41,229 nucleotides of DNA from RUG12783 sp946409545 (lineage in GTDB: Bacteria; Bacillota_I; Bacilli_A; RF39; UBA660), in the NCBI GenBank assembly GCA_946409545.1, contig CAMJWT010000016.1:1-41229 (forward strand), given 5' to 3'. This document shows positions 22,485 through 31,333 of this stretch, piece after piece; positions within the stretch are counted from its first letter, which is position 1; each line of letters begins with the position of its first letter. The notes below the pieces were generated by a model. That model was not told the origin of the DNA and made no database searches. It saw only the letters and a list, made by a program, of their open reading frames with translations. A program made the translations under genes and the position numbers.

Positions 22485-23714
22485 ATGAGTATAGTTACCT
22501 TTAGTCCTAAAGATTTAGTAATAATTGGTGATTCTTTGAATATCATTAACATAAAAGCAAATAATCTTAAAGCAAGTTTAGATGGTATTAAAAATGTAAA
22601 TTTTTCTTATTCATCATCAACTAGTAGTAATGTTAATTTAATAAGTGATAAAGTTGATGAAATGATTCAAAAAGTTAATAATTTAAATACAAGTTATAAA
22701 TCATCTTCAAAACTATTATTAGATTTAGTAGATAAAAATAAAGATAATTTGAATAATTTAAGCAAAGATGGTGTTTTTACATATAATGATAAAAGTGTCG
22801 AAGAAGTTATTAAATTCTATTTTAATTATCCAGAAGCTTCTGAGAAAATTAGACCAATTACAGAAGAAGAATTACGAAGTATTTTTGAAAAGAATGGTGC
22901 TAAAGTGTTCTTTAACAATAAATATGAATTTGAGGTAGATGGTTGTGTTTATCGATATAATGTTAAATATCCATATAATATTGAATGTTATAAAGATGGA
23001 AAATTAAATGGTTCAATGAGTTGTAACTTTTTTATATCAACTAATACAACTTTTGAAGATATAACAAATACGATAACAATATTGTGTGGAACTGGTACAT
23101 CAAGTGTTCCAAAAGCCTTAAATGATATGAATATAAATCCTAATACTATTGTTGCTATAGGATATGGAAATGATGGTACTCCAAATATGCCTCAGGTAAC
23201 ATCAGGGATTACTAAAGCATGTAATTATTTAGCAGGTTATAATAAAACGGGTAGTTTGGATAACTCAATTGTAGGCTATTCTTTAGGTGGTGTTGCAGCC
23301 TTTAAAACTGCATCCGTAAATCCTGGATTATATTCAAAGATTGTTACTGTTAATTCAGCATCAATGGGATTTGACCCAAGTAAAAATTTTGCACCGGGAA
23401 AAGAATTTGTAAACGATAATGATTATGATAATTTAGCAGGTGTTGAAATAATAATGGTAGAAGCTAATAAAGATAAATTTGGTAAGTCTGCTATCGCTAC
23501 AATAAAAAAGCTTACAGAACACGGCTTAGGTGATAATGTTTCATTTTATACAAATAGTAGTGAGTTAGAAAGAGAAGCCAATCGTTACCTTGGTCCTAAT
23601 AATGTTCATACTGTACCAGATGACTTTGCTAATAGTAATATTGGTTGGGATGGACATAATAATGGTTTTGAAATGTTATTAGGAATTAATGTCTTTAGTT
23701 ATTTATCATCATAA
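22485..23714 (+). CDS. LXG/WXG-like N-domain fused to an alpha/beta hydrolase
   Basis: A 409-residue protein without signal peptide. Residues 1 to about 95 are helical (PKDLVIIGDSLNIINIKANN, then SDKVDEMIQKVNNLNTSY), like the N-domains that guide type VII substrates. A middle part (YRYNVKYPYNIECYKDGK) leads to an alpha/beta hydrolase domain with the nucleophile elbow GYSLGG (Ser 266), an acidic residue in IMVEANKD and a late His in GWDGHNNGF: a complete lipase/esterase triad. It is followed after nine bases by a small helical gene. It may be a secreted enzyme or antibacterial lipase-type toxin; substrate unknown. ATG 22485 has GGTGAT four bases upstream. Confidence 0.7.
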   Translation: MSIVTFSPKDLVIIGDSLNIINIKANNLKASLDGIKNVNFSYSSSTSSNVNLISDKVDEMIQKVNNLNTSYKSSSKLLLDLVDKNKDNLNNLSKDGVFTYNDKSVEEVIKFYFNYPEASEKIRPITEEELRSIFEKNGAKVFFNNKYEFEVDGCVYRYNVKYPYNIECYKDGKLNGSMSCNFFISTNTTFEDITNTITILCGTGTSSVPKALNDMNINPNTIVAIGYGNDGTPNMPQVTSGITKACNYLAGYNKTGSLDNSIVGYSLGGVAAFKTASVNPGLYSKIVTVNSASMGFDPSKNFAPGKEFVNDNDYDNLAGVEIIMVEANKDKFGKSAIATIKKLTEHGLGDNVSFYTNSSELEREANRYLGPNNVHTVPDDFANSNIGWDGHNNGFEMLLGINVFSYLSS

Positions 23715-23723
23715 GGAGGTTAT

Positions 23724-24110
23724 ATGACTTATTCTGAAGCTAGTAGTGCTATAAAAGGAATTGAGAGTGAAGTAAAATCTTTTCATAGTAATCTAATATC
23801 ATTTGTAAGTAAGTTAGATAGTTTTGCAAACAGTGTATCACAAATTGATTATGAAACGATTCTTCATGAACAATTAATAACAAATATCAATGATACTTTT
23901 GGAAATATTAATACTGATTTAAAAACGATTGTTTCTTTATGTTCTAGTACATATAATACTTTAGTTAGTGATGCTAATAGAAAAATAATCGAAATTGTAG
24001 ATCGTTATAATAATAGTATAAAAGAAGATGATGAACATAAAACTTATCTTAGCTATATAACGCTTGAGACGGATTCTTTTAACGTTTCAAGTATTACTAA
24101 TTTTAATTAA
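23724..24110 (+). CDS. Small helical partner of the hydrolase protein
   Basis: 128 residues, all helical, no signal peptide (MTYSEASSAIKGIESEVKSF... and a second long helix LITNINDTFGNINTDLKTIV). The size and pattern match Esx-like or LXG-helper proteins. AAGGAGG precedes ATG 23724, nine bases after the hydrolase stop, so the two are co-expressed. It could be a secretion partner or, less likely, an immunity protein. I do not recognise a family. Confidence 0.55.
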   Translation: MTYSEASSAIKGIESEVKSFHSNLISFVSKLDSFANSVSQIDYETILHEQLITNINDTFGNINTDLKTIVSLCSSTYNTLVSDANRKIIEIVDRYNNSIKEDDEHKTYLSYITLETDSFNVSSITNFN

Positions 24111-24137
24111 AAAAGAATGACAATTGTCATTCTTTTT
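24111..24137 (+). terminator. Terminator of the hydrolase operon
   Basis: AAAAGAATGACAA/TTGTCATTCTTTT palindrome (24111-24136) with T run. Confidence 0.85.
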
Positions 24138-24175
24138 ATTGTCATAATATAGTATAATAATATAGAGGAAAAATT

Positions 24176-26278
24176 ATGGATTTAACAAATTTAAATGAAG
24201 AACAAAAAGAAGCAGTAGAATACTTATCAGGACCTCTTTTGGTACTTGCAGGAGCAGGTAGTGGTAAAACAAAAGTATTAACAAATCGTATTGCTTATTT
24301 AATCGAAAATGGGATTAGTCCCTATAATATTTTAGCGATAACTTTTACAAATAAAGCAGCAGCTGAAATGAAAGAACGTGTTATTAAACTTATAGGTGGA
24401 GATGCCTATAGTATGCAAATATCTACATTTCATTCTTTTGGTTTAAAAATAATAAGAGAGAATAAGAATTATTTAGGATTAGATAATAATTTTGCTATCT
24501 TTGATGTTGAAGATTCAATAACAGCAATTAAAAGAGTTTTAAAAAGATTAGATATTGATAGTAATAAGTTTTCACCAAAAGCTTTTCATAATAAAATTAG
24601 TAGTTTAAAAAATGATTTAATATCAAGTGAAGATTATAAAAGATATGCTAATACTGATTTTGAACGAATGGTTATTGATGTATACAATGAATATGAAAAA
24701 GAAAAAGTAAATGATAACGCTGTTGATTTTGATGATTTATTATTATTACCAATAAAACTATTTAAGGAAAATAAAGATATCTTAGAAGCTTATCAAGAAA
24801 GATATAAATATATTTTAATTGATGAATATCAAGATACAAATGAAGCTCAATATATCTTAACAAAGATGCTTGCTAAAAGATTTGAAAATATTTGTGTTGT
24901 TGGTGACTCTGATCAAGCTATCTATGGTTTTCGTGGAGCCAACTTTAAAAATATTTTAAATTTTGAAAAAGATTATAAATTATGTAAAACTATTATTTTA
25001 AAGAAAAATTATCGTAGTACAAAAAATATCTTAGATGCTGCTAATTCAGTTATTAAAAATAATAATTTAAGACATCCTAAAGAACTTGAATCAGTTAAAG
25101 GAGAAGGAGAGTTAGTAACTTATTATCGAGCTAAAAATGGTTTAGATGAAATAGATTTTATTGCTAATGAAATAGATAAATTAAGTAAGACGTGTTCCCT
25201 TGATGAGATAGTTATTTTATATCGTACTAATGCCCAATCAAGATTATTTGAAGATGTTTTCTTAAAGCGTAATATTCCATATCGTATTATTGGTGCGGTT
25301 AACTTCTACGCAAGAAAAGAAATTAAAGATTTATTAGCATATTTAAAAGTAATTAATAATCCTCGTGATAATATTAGTTTATTACGTAGTATCAATACCC
25401 CCAAAAGAGGTATTGGTAATAAAACCATGGAAGATATTATTCTTAGAAGTGAAGAAGAAAATGTTGGTATTTTTGATGCAATTACATCAGGAAAACCTCT
25501 TCAATATAAGAATATGATTTTAGATATTCAAAAAGAAATGGAACATTTATCACTTACAGAATTAGTTGAACTGGTTTTAAGTCGAAGTGGACTTCGTGAA
25601 GAACTCGAAAAAGAAGGTAGTGTTGAAGCTGAAACAAGACTTGAGAACTTAGAGGAATTTAAGTCTATTACCAAAGCTTTCGAAGATAAATATGGACTTA
25701 TTTCTTTACCAGACTTTTTATATGAAGTCGGATTAATTAGTGATAATACAGAAATAATGGATTCTAGTAATCGTGTTACTTTAATGACTGTTCATGCTGT
25801 AAAAGGTCTAGAATTTGATAATGTCTTTATAACAGGTCTTGAAGAAGGATTATTTCCTCATATGAATAGTATGAATAGTAATAGTGAAATTGAAGAAGAA
25901 CGAAGACTTTGTTACGTTGCAATAACAAGAGCAAGAGAAAAATTATATTTAACTAATGCCCGTAGTCGACTATTATATGGACAAGAACAATTTAATCCTG
26001 TAAGTCGCTTTATTAAAGAAATAGATGAAAACTTATTAAATGTTATTGGAACAAGTGACGAATATATAAAAAAGACCGAGAAACCAAAGAAAGTATTAAA
26101 TTTAATGAGTGATGAAGATAGTGATTATCATGAAGGAGATTATGTTTATCATGATAACTTTGGAACAGGTAAAATTATAAGCGTTGAAAAGTCCATTGTT
26201 AAAGTGGCCTTTAAGATGCCTTATGGAATTAAGATGCTTATGAAGAATCATCCTAGTCTTCATAAAATAGATGAATAA
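24176..26278 (+). CDS. pcrA: ATP-dependent DNA helicase PcrA/UvrD
   Basis: A 3'-5' superfamily 1 helicase for repair and plasmid replication. The 700 residues carry LNEEQKEAV (Q motif), GAGSGKT (26-32), ITFTNKAAAEMKERV (Ia), LIDEYQDTN (II), VVGDSDQAIYGFRGA (III), LKKNYRST (IV), VTLMTVHAVKGLEFDNVF (V) and EEERRLCYVAITRA (VI). The C-terminal Tudor-like domain (DYVYHDNFGTGKIISVE) is intact. Its 5' end is close behind a terminator and a TATAAT box. In many Firmicutes ligA follows directly; here one gene lies between. Confidence 0.96.
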   Translation: MDLTNLNEEQKEAVEYLSGPLLVLAGAGSGKTKVLTNRIAYLIENGISPYNILAITFTNKAAAEMKERVIKLIGGDAYSMQISTFHSFGLKIIRENKNYLGLDNNFAIFDVEDSITAIKRVLKRLDIDSNKFSPKAFHNKISSLKNDLISSEDYKRYANTDFERMVIDVYNEYEKEKVNDNAVDFDDLLLLPIKLFKENKDILEAYQERYKYILIDEYQDTNEAQYILTKMLAKRFENICVVGDSDQAIYGFRGANFKNILNFEKDYKLCKTIILKKNYRSTKNILDAANSVIKNNNLRHPKELESVKGEGELVTYYRAKNGLDEIDFIANEIDKLSKTCSLDEIVILYRTNAQSRLFEDVFLKRNIPYRIIGAVNFYARKEIKDLLAYLKVINNPRDNISLLRSINTPKRGIGNKTMEDIILRSEEENVGIFDAITSGKPLQYKNMILDIQKEMEHLSLTELVELVLSRSGLREELEKEGSVEAETRLENLEEFKSITKAFEDKYGLISLPDFLYEVGLISDNTEIMDSSNRVTLMTVHAVKGLEFDNVFITGLEEGLFPHMNSMNSNSEIEEERRLCYVAITRAREKLYLTNARSRLLYGQEQFNPVSRFIKEIDENLLNVIGTSDEYIKKTEKPKKVLNLMSDEDSDYHEGDYVYHDNFGTGKIISVEKSIVKVAFKMPYGIKMLMKNHPSLHKIDE

Positions 26279-26343
26279 AATATTTACAATAAATATAGTT
26301 AAAAGTAAAAAGAAATAGTAAAATAAAGATAAGAGGTGTTTAT

Positions 26344-27246
26344 ATGAAAAAAGATTTAACTTTAGTTATTTTAGCTGCAGGTATGGGAAGTCGTTTTGGT
26401 GGACTTAAACAAGTAGAACCAGTTGGACCAAATGGAGAATTTATTATTGATTATTCCATTTATGATGCAATTGAAGCAGGTTTTACCAAAGTTGTATTTC
26501 TAATTAAGGATGAAATTTATGATTTATTCCGTGATACAGTAGGAAAAAGAATTGAAGGTAAGATTCCTGTTGAATATGCTTTCCAAAGAATTAATGATGT
26601 ACCAGAAGGTGTAATAGTTCCAACTGAACGTGAAAAACCATGGGGAACAGCTCATGCTGTACTCGCTTGTAAAGATCATGTTAAAGGAAACTTTGTAATG
26701 ATTAACTCTGATGACTTCTATGGAAGAGATGCATATGTGAAAATTAAAGAATACTTTGATAATAGTACTAACGATGATTACTCAATGGTATCTTTTAGAG
26801 TTATTAATACTATGACGGAAAATGGTAGTGTTAAACGTGGTGTTTGTGAAAGTAGTAATGGCTTATTAACTAATATTACGGAAAGTTCTATTGAAAAAGT
26901 AGATGATAAGATTATTGCATCTCCACTTGATGGAAGAGAAAGTTTTGAAGTAGAACCAAATGCACTTGTATCAATGAACTTCTTTGGTTTTACAAGTCGT
27001 ATTTTTGATACCCTTGAAAAGGGATTCCCTAAATTCTTTGAAGCTAATAAAGATAATATGTTAAAATGTGAATATTTAATCCCTGATGTTGTATTCGAAG
27101 AAATTGAAAATGGTATTAATGTTCATGTATTAGAATCAGTTGATAAATGGTTAGGTGTAACATATCGTGAAGATAAAGAATATGTTGTATCTGAAATCCA
27201 AAAATTAGTTGATAAGGGAGTATATCCAAAAGACTTATGGAAATAG
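26344..27246 (+). CDS. Sugar-phosphate nucleotidyltransferase family protein
   Basis: A 300-residue Rossmann-like nucleotidyltransferase. The signature LAAGMGSRFGGLKQVEPVGPNGEFIIDYSIYD (residues about 11-42, here given in part: LAAGMGSRFGG) binds the nucleotide, and VMINSDDFYG carries the metal-binding Asp. It transfers NMP to a sugar or polyol phosphate; the substrate cannot be read. No clear terminator separates it from pcrA, and its last 10 bases overlap the ligA start, so it is coupled to ligA. Why it sits in a repair operon is not evident. Confidence 0.8.
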   Translation: MKKDLTLVILAAGMGSRFGGLKQVEPVGPNGEFIIDYSIYDAIEAGFTKVVFLIKDEIYDLFRDTVGKRIEGKIPVEYAFQRINDVPEGVIVPTEREKPWGTAHAVLACKDHVKGNFVMINSDDFYGRDAYVKIKEYFDNSTNDDYSMVSFRVINTMTENGSVKRGVCESSNGLLTNITESSIEKVDDKIIASPLDGRESFEVEPNALVSMNFFGFTSRIFDTLEKGFPKFFEANKDNMLKCEYLIPDVVFEEIENGINVHVLESVDKWLGVTYREDKEYVVSEIQKLVDKGVYPKDLWK

Positions 27247-29216
27247 AAAAGAGAATAGAAGAATTAGTTAATTTAATTAATAAAGCTAGTTATGAATATT
27301 ATGTTCTTGATAATCCAACGATAACCGATCAAGAATATGATGATGCATATAAAGAATTATTAACCTTAGAAGAGAAATATCCAGAGTTAAAAAGAGATGA
27401 TTCACCAACTAATCGTGTAGGTGGCGAAGCTTTATCAAAATTTGAAAAAGTGACTCATAATACACCAATGTTATCTTTCGATGATATCTTTAATGAAGAA
27501 GAAATCATGGCTTTTGATGAAAGAGTAAAAAAAGTAGTTAAGAATCCTACATATACTGTTGAACCAAAGATGGATGGACTTTCTGGTTCATTATTATATA
27601 AAAATGGTGTACTTGTTCGTGCTGCTACACGTGGTGATGGTGTTACTGGAGAAGATATTACTTTAAATGTTAAAACCATTAAATCAGTACCACTTAAGTT
27701 AAATAAAAATATTGATATTGAAGTTCGTGGCGAAATCTATATGAGTAAAAGAGCTTTTGAAAAAGCTAATAAAGAAAAAGAAGAAAAAGGTGAAAACTTA
27801 TTTGCTAATCCAAGGAATGCGGCAGCTGGTTCTGTTCGTCAACTTGATAGTAAGATAACCGCTAAAAGAGAACTTGATTATATGGCATATTTTATCCCTA
27901 ACCCTAGTGATTATGGAATTAAAACTCAGATGGAATCATTAGATTTCTTAAAAGAACTTGGTTTTGTAACTAATTATAAATTAAATAAAGTAGCGCATTC
28001 AGGAAGTGAAATCGTATCTTGTATTAAAGAAATAGGTGAAATAAGAGATAGCCTACCATTTGAAATTGATGGTGCCGTATTAAAAGTAAATGATTTAGCT
28101 GATGAAGATAAATTAGGATATACATCACGTGTACCAAAGTGGGGTATTGCTTATAAATTTCCAGCAAAAGAAGTTTTAACAACAATAAGAAATATTAAGT
28201 TTACCGTTGGAAGAACAGGTAAAATAACACCAAATGCCATTTTTGATCCAGTTCATGTTGCAGGTTCTTTAATCTCTAAAGCAACCTTACATAATGAAGA
28301 TTATTGTCTACTTAAGGATGTAAGAATTGGAGACGTTGTATCTATTCGTAAAGCAGGAGATGTTATTCCAGAAGTCGTTGAAGTAAAACTTGATCGAAGA
28401 CTAGAAGATAGTATTCCTTTTAGAATGATTGATACTTGTCCAATATGTGATACACCTTTAATAAAAAAAGATTCTCATCATTTTTGTCCTAACGTTCATT
28501 GTCCTGCAAGAAATATTGAAAGATTAATTTATTATGCATCAAGGGATGCGATGAACATCGATGGACTTGGGGATGAAATCATCGAAGACTTTTATAATAT
28601 GGGATATTTAAAAGATATATCTAACTTCTATGATTTATATAAATATCATGATGAATTAAAAGAATTAGAAGGCTTTGGTGAAAAGAGTATATCTAATTTA
28701 ATTGATGGTATTAACAATAGTAAAAATAATTCTCTTGAAAGACTTATATGTGCACTAGGCATTAAAAATGTTGGTAAAAGAACCGCTAAGATGCTCGCTA
28801 AACGATATAAAAATCTTGATAATTTAATAAACGCATCTTTTGATGAACTTGTTAATATCAAGGATATTGGTGAAACGATAGCTATTAGTATTAGAGATTA
28901 CTTTGATGACCCTAAAAATATGGAAGTTATTAATAAACTTAAAGAACATGGTGTTAACATGAATTATTTAGGTAATGATACGGAAAAAGATGGCTTTACT
29001 GATAAAACCTTTGTAATCACAGGAACCCTTAGTATGGGAAGAGATGAATTTAGAAATAAAATTGAATCTTTAGGTGGTAAAGTATCAGAATCAGTATCTA
29101 AAAAAACAGACTTCTTAGTTTTAGGTGAAAATCCTGGAAGTAAGTATGATAAAGCTAAAACATTAGGTATTAAGATCATAAGTGAAGATGAATTAAATGA
29201 AATGTTTGATAAATAA
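27237..29216 (+). CDS. ligA: NAD-dependent DNA ligase
   Basis: Seals nicks in replication and repair using NAD+. The 659 residues include the Ia domain (YEYYVLDNPTITDQEYD), the adenylation motif EPKMDGLSG (Lys 111), VEVRGE-type EVRGEIYM, the OB fold (VGRTGKITPNAIFDPV), a four-Cys zinc finger (CPICDTPL...CPNVHCPAR), helix-hairpin-helix repeats (IDGLGDEIIEDF, LEGFGEKSISNL) and a C-terminal BRCT domain (TDKTFVITGTLSMGRDE). Length and order are normal. The start overlaps the previous gene. A strong terminator follows. Confidence 0.97.
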   Translation: MEIEKRIEELVNLINKASYEYYVLDNPTITDQEYDDAYKELLTLEEKYPELKRDDSPTNRVGGEALSKFEKVTHNTPMLSFDDIFNEEEIMAFDERVKKVVKNPTYTVEPKMDGLSGSLLYKNGVLVRAATRGDGVTGEDITLNVKTIKSVPLKLNKNIDIEVRGEIYMSKRAFEKANKEKEEKGENLFANPRNAAAGSVRQLDSKITAKRELDYMAYFIPNPSDYGIKTQMESLDFLKELGFVTNYKLNKVAHSGSEIVSCIKEIGEIRDSLPFEIDGAVLKVNDLADEDKLGYTSRVPKWGIAYKFPAKEVLTTIRNIKFTVGRTGKITPNAIFDPVHVAGSLISKATLHNEDYCLLKDVRIGDVVSIRKAGDVIPEVVEVKLDRRLEDSIPFRMIDTCPICDTPLIKKDSHHFCPNVHCPARNIERLIYYASRDAMNIDGLGDEIIEDFYNMGYLKDISNFYDLYKYHDELKELEGFGEKSISNLIDGINNSKNNSLERLICALGIKNVGKRTAKMLAKRYKNLDNLINASFDELVNIKDIGETIAISIRDYFDDPKNMEVINKLKEHGVNMNYLGNDTEKDGFTDKTFVITGTLSMGRDEFRNKIESLGGKVSESVSKKTDFLVLGENPGSKYDKAKTLGIKIISEDELNEMFDK

Positions 29217-29242
29217 AAAGACTATTTAAATAGTCTTTTTTT
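29215..29242 (+). terminator. Terminator of pcrA-ligA region
   Basis: AAAAAGACTATTT/AAATAGTCTTTTT palindrome (29215-29240) with a T run; it overlaps the ligA stop. Confidence 0.9.
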
Positions 29243-29315
29243 ATGGTTTACAGTAAAAAAGTGTAAGTTTAATAACGTAACAAAAATCATATTTCTATAT
29301 AAATATAGAAAATAT

Positions 29316-29344
29316 TTGACAAATTATGTAAAGTGTGTTATAAT
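29316..29344 (+). promoter_or_regulatory. Consensus promoter of the 29393 gene
   Basis: TTGACA (29316-29321), 17-nt spacer, TATAAT (29339-29344). The leader of about 42 nt holds GGATA (29357-29361) and TATCC (29369-29373), able to form a small hairpin, then GGGGTGG as ribosome binding site. Confidence 0.9.
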
Positions 29345-29392
29345 TTATAACGAAATGGATAGAAGGGGTATCCAAAATAGGGGTGGTTGAAT

Positions 29393-29812
29393 ATGAAACA
29401 AAAGAATTATATTTTCGAATATGAAAATGAAAATGAGTTTCGTAAAAAAGAACGTTCTATAAGAAAATATAACATGCTTGCTTATAAGAAACTTCAATTT
29501 ACTTATTACCCACAACTTCGTGATGGTGAATTCTTAGGAAAACTTGTAAGTGAGAAAGATAATATGAAATCATATGAATTAATTTTACCAGCTGATGATA
29601 TGTTTGTTAAAGTTCATGGTGAGATTGTCCTTCATTATACAGTTTATAAAGATAAGAATATCGTTCTTTTAACTAATATTGTTACTAGTGATGGTATCTT
29701 AGAAGAAGGTCATAGAACAGAACTTAAAGCATATAAAGGTGTTATGATTTCAAAAGAAAATAAAGAACGTGATATGTTTAAGATTAACTTATTAAATATG
29801 CTACAAAAATAA
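29393..29812 (+). CDS. Hypothetical protein behind a consensus promoter
   Basis: 139 residues, no signal peptide or membrane helix, not recognised. It begins with a strongly charged stretch (YEYENENEFRKKERSIRKYN... after KNYIF), followed by a compact strand-rich part (LQFTYYPQLRDGEFLGKLVS, YELILPADDMFVKVHG, EIVLHYTVYKDKNIVLLTNI). ATG 29393 is six bases after GGGGTGG; a TTG at 29387 is inside the spacing. The consensus promoter suggests high expression. A terminator overlaps its stop codon, yet the next gene follows closely, so some read-through is possible. Confidence 0.8.
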   Translation: MKQKNYIFEYENENEFRKKERSIRKYNMLAYKKLQFTYYPQLRDGEFLGKLVSEKDNMKSYELILPADDMFVKVHGEIVLHYTVYKDKNIVLLTNIVTSDGILEEGHRTELKAYKGVMISKENKERDMFKINLLNMLQK

Positions 29813-29834
29813 TCTTCTTTTGAAGATTATTTTA
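29808..29834 (+). terminator. Hairpin overlapping the stop of the 29393 gene
   Basis: AATAATCTTC (29808-29817), TTTT loop, GAAGATTATT (29822-29831), then a short T-rich tail. The weak T tract may allow read-through into the next gene. Confidence 0.7.
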
Positions 29835-29856
29835 TTGGTTTTAGGGGGAAAAAATT

Positions 29857-30534
29857 ATGTACGATCCATTTAGAGAAATTGACTTTGAAAGAAGTGGGGA
29901 ATTAGAAAAATTAGATAATCTTGAAAGAAGATTATCGGAAATGGAAGAAGATAAAGAATTTACTTTAAAAATAGATAAAATTCTTTGTATCTTGTTTCAA
30001 GGTAATGATTTAGTAAGCGCTAAATTATATGAGAGTGTCATTATTGATTTTATTAAAAATAATGTAAGAAAAGATGTTATAGACAATCCTAGTTTATTAA
30101 TGAATGTTGTTAAGACATATTTCGAAGTACTAACTAATAAAAATGTTACTATTGATAAATTACTTTATTTAAATAATTATTTAAGTAATAAAAACAATAT
30201 AATTAGAAGTGAAATTGAAAGAATTTATTTAAATAGTAAATATACTTTAATTTCTGCAAGAGATTTATTAGGTATTAATGTTGATGAATATTCAGATACT
30301 GATACCATTATTAAAACAATGTTAGAAATGTATCAAGATCAAAGTACAAGAAATAGAGTATTTGGAAAGATTTATTCACAAAATGCTAATCAAGATAGTA
30401 TTGTTATTACTAGAAGACTTGGTGATATGATGAAAGCTTTTGATACTATTTTATTGATTAGATCTAATAGTACAATTGCAATGGAAATTGAAGCCAGAGA
30501 AAAGAAAGCTTTAGTTTATCACGGAAGACGTTAA
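29857..30534 (+). CDS. Hypothetical helical protein
   Basis: 225 residues, not recognised. No signal peptide or membrane helix. It starts with a charged helical region (ERSGELEKLDNLERRLSEME) and continues as a chain of helices with regular Leu/Ile spacing, as in an all-helical scaffold or repeat protein. AGGGGG precedes ATG 29857 by eight bases. It is followed after 18 bases by the gene at 30553, so these two form an operon. Confidence 0.75.
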   Translation: MYDPFREIDFERSGELEKLDNLERRLSEMEEDKEFTLKIDKILCILFQGNDLVSAKLYESVIIDFIKNNVRKDVIDNPSLLMNVVKTYFEVLTNKNVTIDKLLYLNNYLSNKNNIIRSEIERIYLNSKYTLISARDLLGINVDEYSDTDTIIKTMLEMYQDQSTRNRVFGKIYSQNANQDSIVITRRLGDMMKAFDTILLIRSNSTIAMEIEAREKKALVYHGRR

Positions 30535-30552
30535 TTAAAAGGGGAGTTTAAA

Positions 30553-30903
30553 ATGGCTAAAAGAAGTGTTAAAAGATTTGTAGCAACAACAGTATTACTT
30601 ACATTATTAGGTACTGGAGTTGAACTTGCAATTTATGAATCATTATTTGATCATACAAAAGATAATTGTATAATTAGTCATATACCATTAATTGGTGTAC
30701 ATCATCAAGGAAGAGCTATGGAAAGAAATATGAAAGAAAAAGGATGGAGTATTGTAACATATGCTCTTGAATCTAATCCAGAAACTCCACAAGATGTTGA
30801 TGCTATTTCTGTTTATTATGATTATAAGCCAATTGAAGGAATGGAAGATAGTACTAACTTATTAAACAATTATCAACAACATATTACAGTAAATAGAAAA
30901 TAA
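30553..30903 (+). CDS. Small membrane-anchored or exported protein
   Basis: 116 residues with a basic N-terminus (MAKRSVKRF) and one hydrophobic helix (VATTVLLTLLGTGVELAIY, about residues 10-28), then a polar outside part with several His (HTKDNCIISHIPLIGVHHQG) and a C-terminal strand region (DVDAISVYYDYKPI). No family recognised. GGGGAG precedes the ATG. It is the last gene of the three-gene group and ends in a terminator overlapping its stop. Confidence 0.75.
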   Translation: MAKRSVKRFVATTVLLTLLGTGVELAIYESLFDHTKDNCIISHIPLIGVHHQGRAMERNMKEKGWSIVTYALESNPETPQDVDAISVYYDYKPIEGMEDSTNLLNNYQQHITVNRK

Positions 30904-30928
30904 TAGTCGATAGACTATTATTTTTTTT
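30901..30928 (+). terminator. Terminator after the 30553 gene
   Basis: TAATAGTC (30901-30908), GATA loop, GACTATTA (30913-30920), eight T. Confidence 0.9.
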
Positions 30929-30937
30929 ATAAAAATA

Positions 30938-30963
30938 AAAAGCTTATTATTAAATAAGCTTTT
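30938..30963 (-). terminator. Terminator after tRNA-Leu, possibly bidirectional
   Basis: AAAAGCTTATT (30938-30948) and AATAAGCTTTT (30953-30963) with a four-base loop. It ends the minus-strand tRNA unit and could also stop read-through from the + strand. Confidence 0.75.
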
Positions 30964-30971
30964 AATTCAAA

Positions 30972-31054
30972 TGGTGCGGGTAACAGGAGTTGAACCTGCA
31001 CTCCGAAGAACTGGTTCCTAAGACCAGCGCGTCTGCCAATTCCGCCATACCCGC
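30972..31054 (-). tRNA. tRNA-Leu (anticodon UAG)
   Basis: On the minus strand the acceptor arm GCGGGTA pairs with TACCCGC and CCA is encoded. The anticodon stem CTGGT/ACCAG closes the loop CTTAGGA, giving anticodon UAG for CUN codons. A long variable arm (TTCTTCGGAGT) and the leucine-type D arm agree. It has its own promoter. Confidence 0.97.
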
Positions 31055-31070
31055 AGATAATGTTTGCAAT

Positions 31071-31099
31071 AATATATCATGACTATAACCATCGGTCAA
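31071..31099 (-). promoter_or_regulatory. Promoter of tRNA-Leu
   Basis: On the minus strand: TTGACC (31094-31099), 17-nt spacer, TATATT (31071-31076). It lies between the two tRNA genes. Confidence 0.75.
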
Positions 31100-31140
31100 A
31101 CTCAAATGTATATTAGTTGCATTCATAAATAAAAATAAAG

Positions 31141-31217
31141 TGGTGGACCCTAAAGGACTCGAACCTTTGACCGATCGGTTATGAGCCGATAGCTCTAACC
31201 AACTGAGCTAAGGGTCC
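31141..31217 (-). tRNA. tRNA with CAU anticodon, probably Ile2 (lysidine), else Met
   Basis: Minus strand: acceptor GGACCCT pairs with AGGGTCC, CCA encoded, D arm AGCTCAGTTGGTTAGAGCT, anticodon stem ATCGG/CCGAT with loop CTCATAA. The CAU anticodon fits elongator Met or Ile2, whose C34 is changed to lysidine by TilS to read AUA. The GGACC acceptor start matches Firmicutes and Mollicutes Ile2 as I recall them. It is not initiator tRNA, which lacks this acceptor and anticodon stem. Confidence 0.9.
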
Positions 31218-31234
31218 GAAACACTTACTTGAAT

Positions 31235-31264
31235 AATATATCACAAAATAAGGATAAAAATCAA
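31235..31264 (-). promoter_or_regulatory. Promoter of the CAU tRNA
   Basis: Minus strand: TTGATT (31259-31264), 18-nt spacer, TATATT (31235-31240). Confidence 0.6.
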
Positions 31265-31333
31265 CATTTAATTGATTTTTTTAACAAAAACATTGTTGTC
31301 ATTATTATAGTAATAATCATAATATAAACAATT

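Noticed and set aside
23724..24110. Immunity protein for the hydrolase
   Set aside because: Its helical, Esx-like pattern fits a secretion partner better than a typical immunity protein, and it has no membrane segment; the role stays open.
30972..31217. tRNA genes as attachment site of an integrated element
   Set aside because: No integrase gene, no duplicated tRNA end and no phage genes are present nearby.
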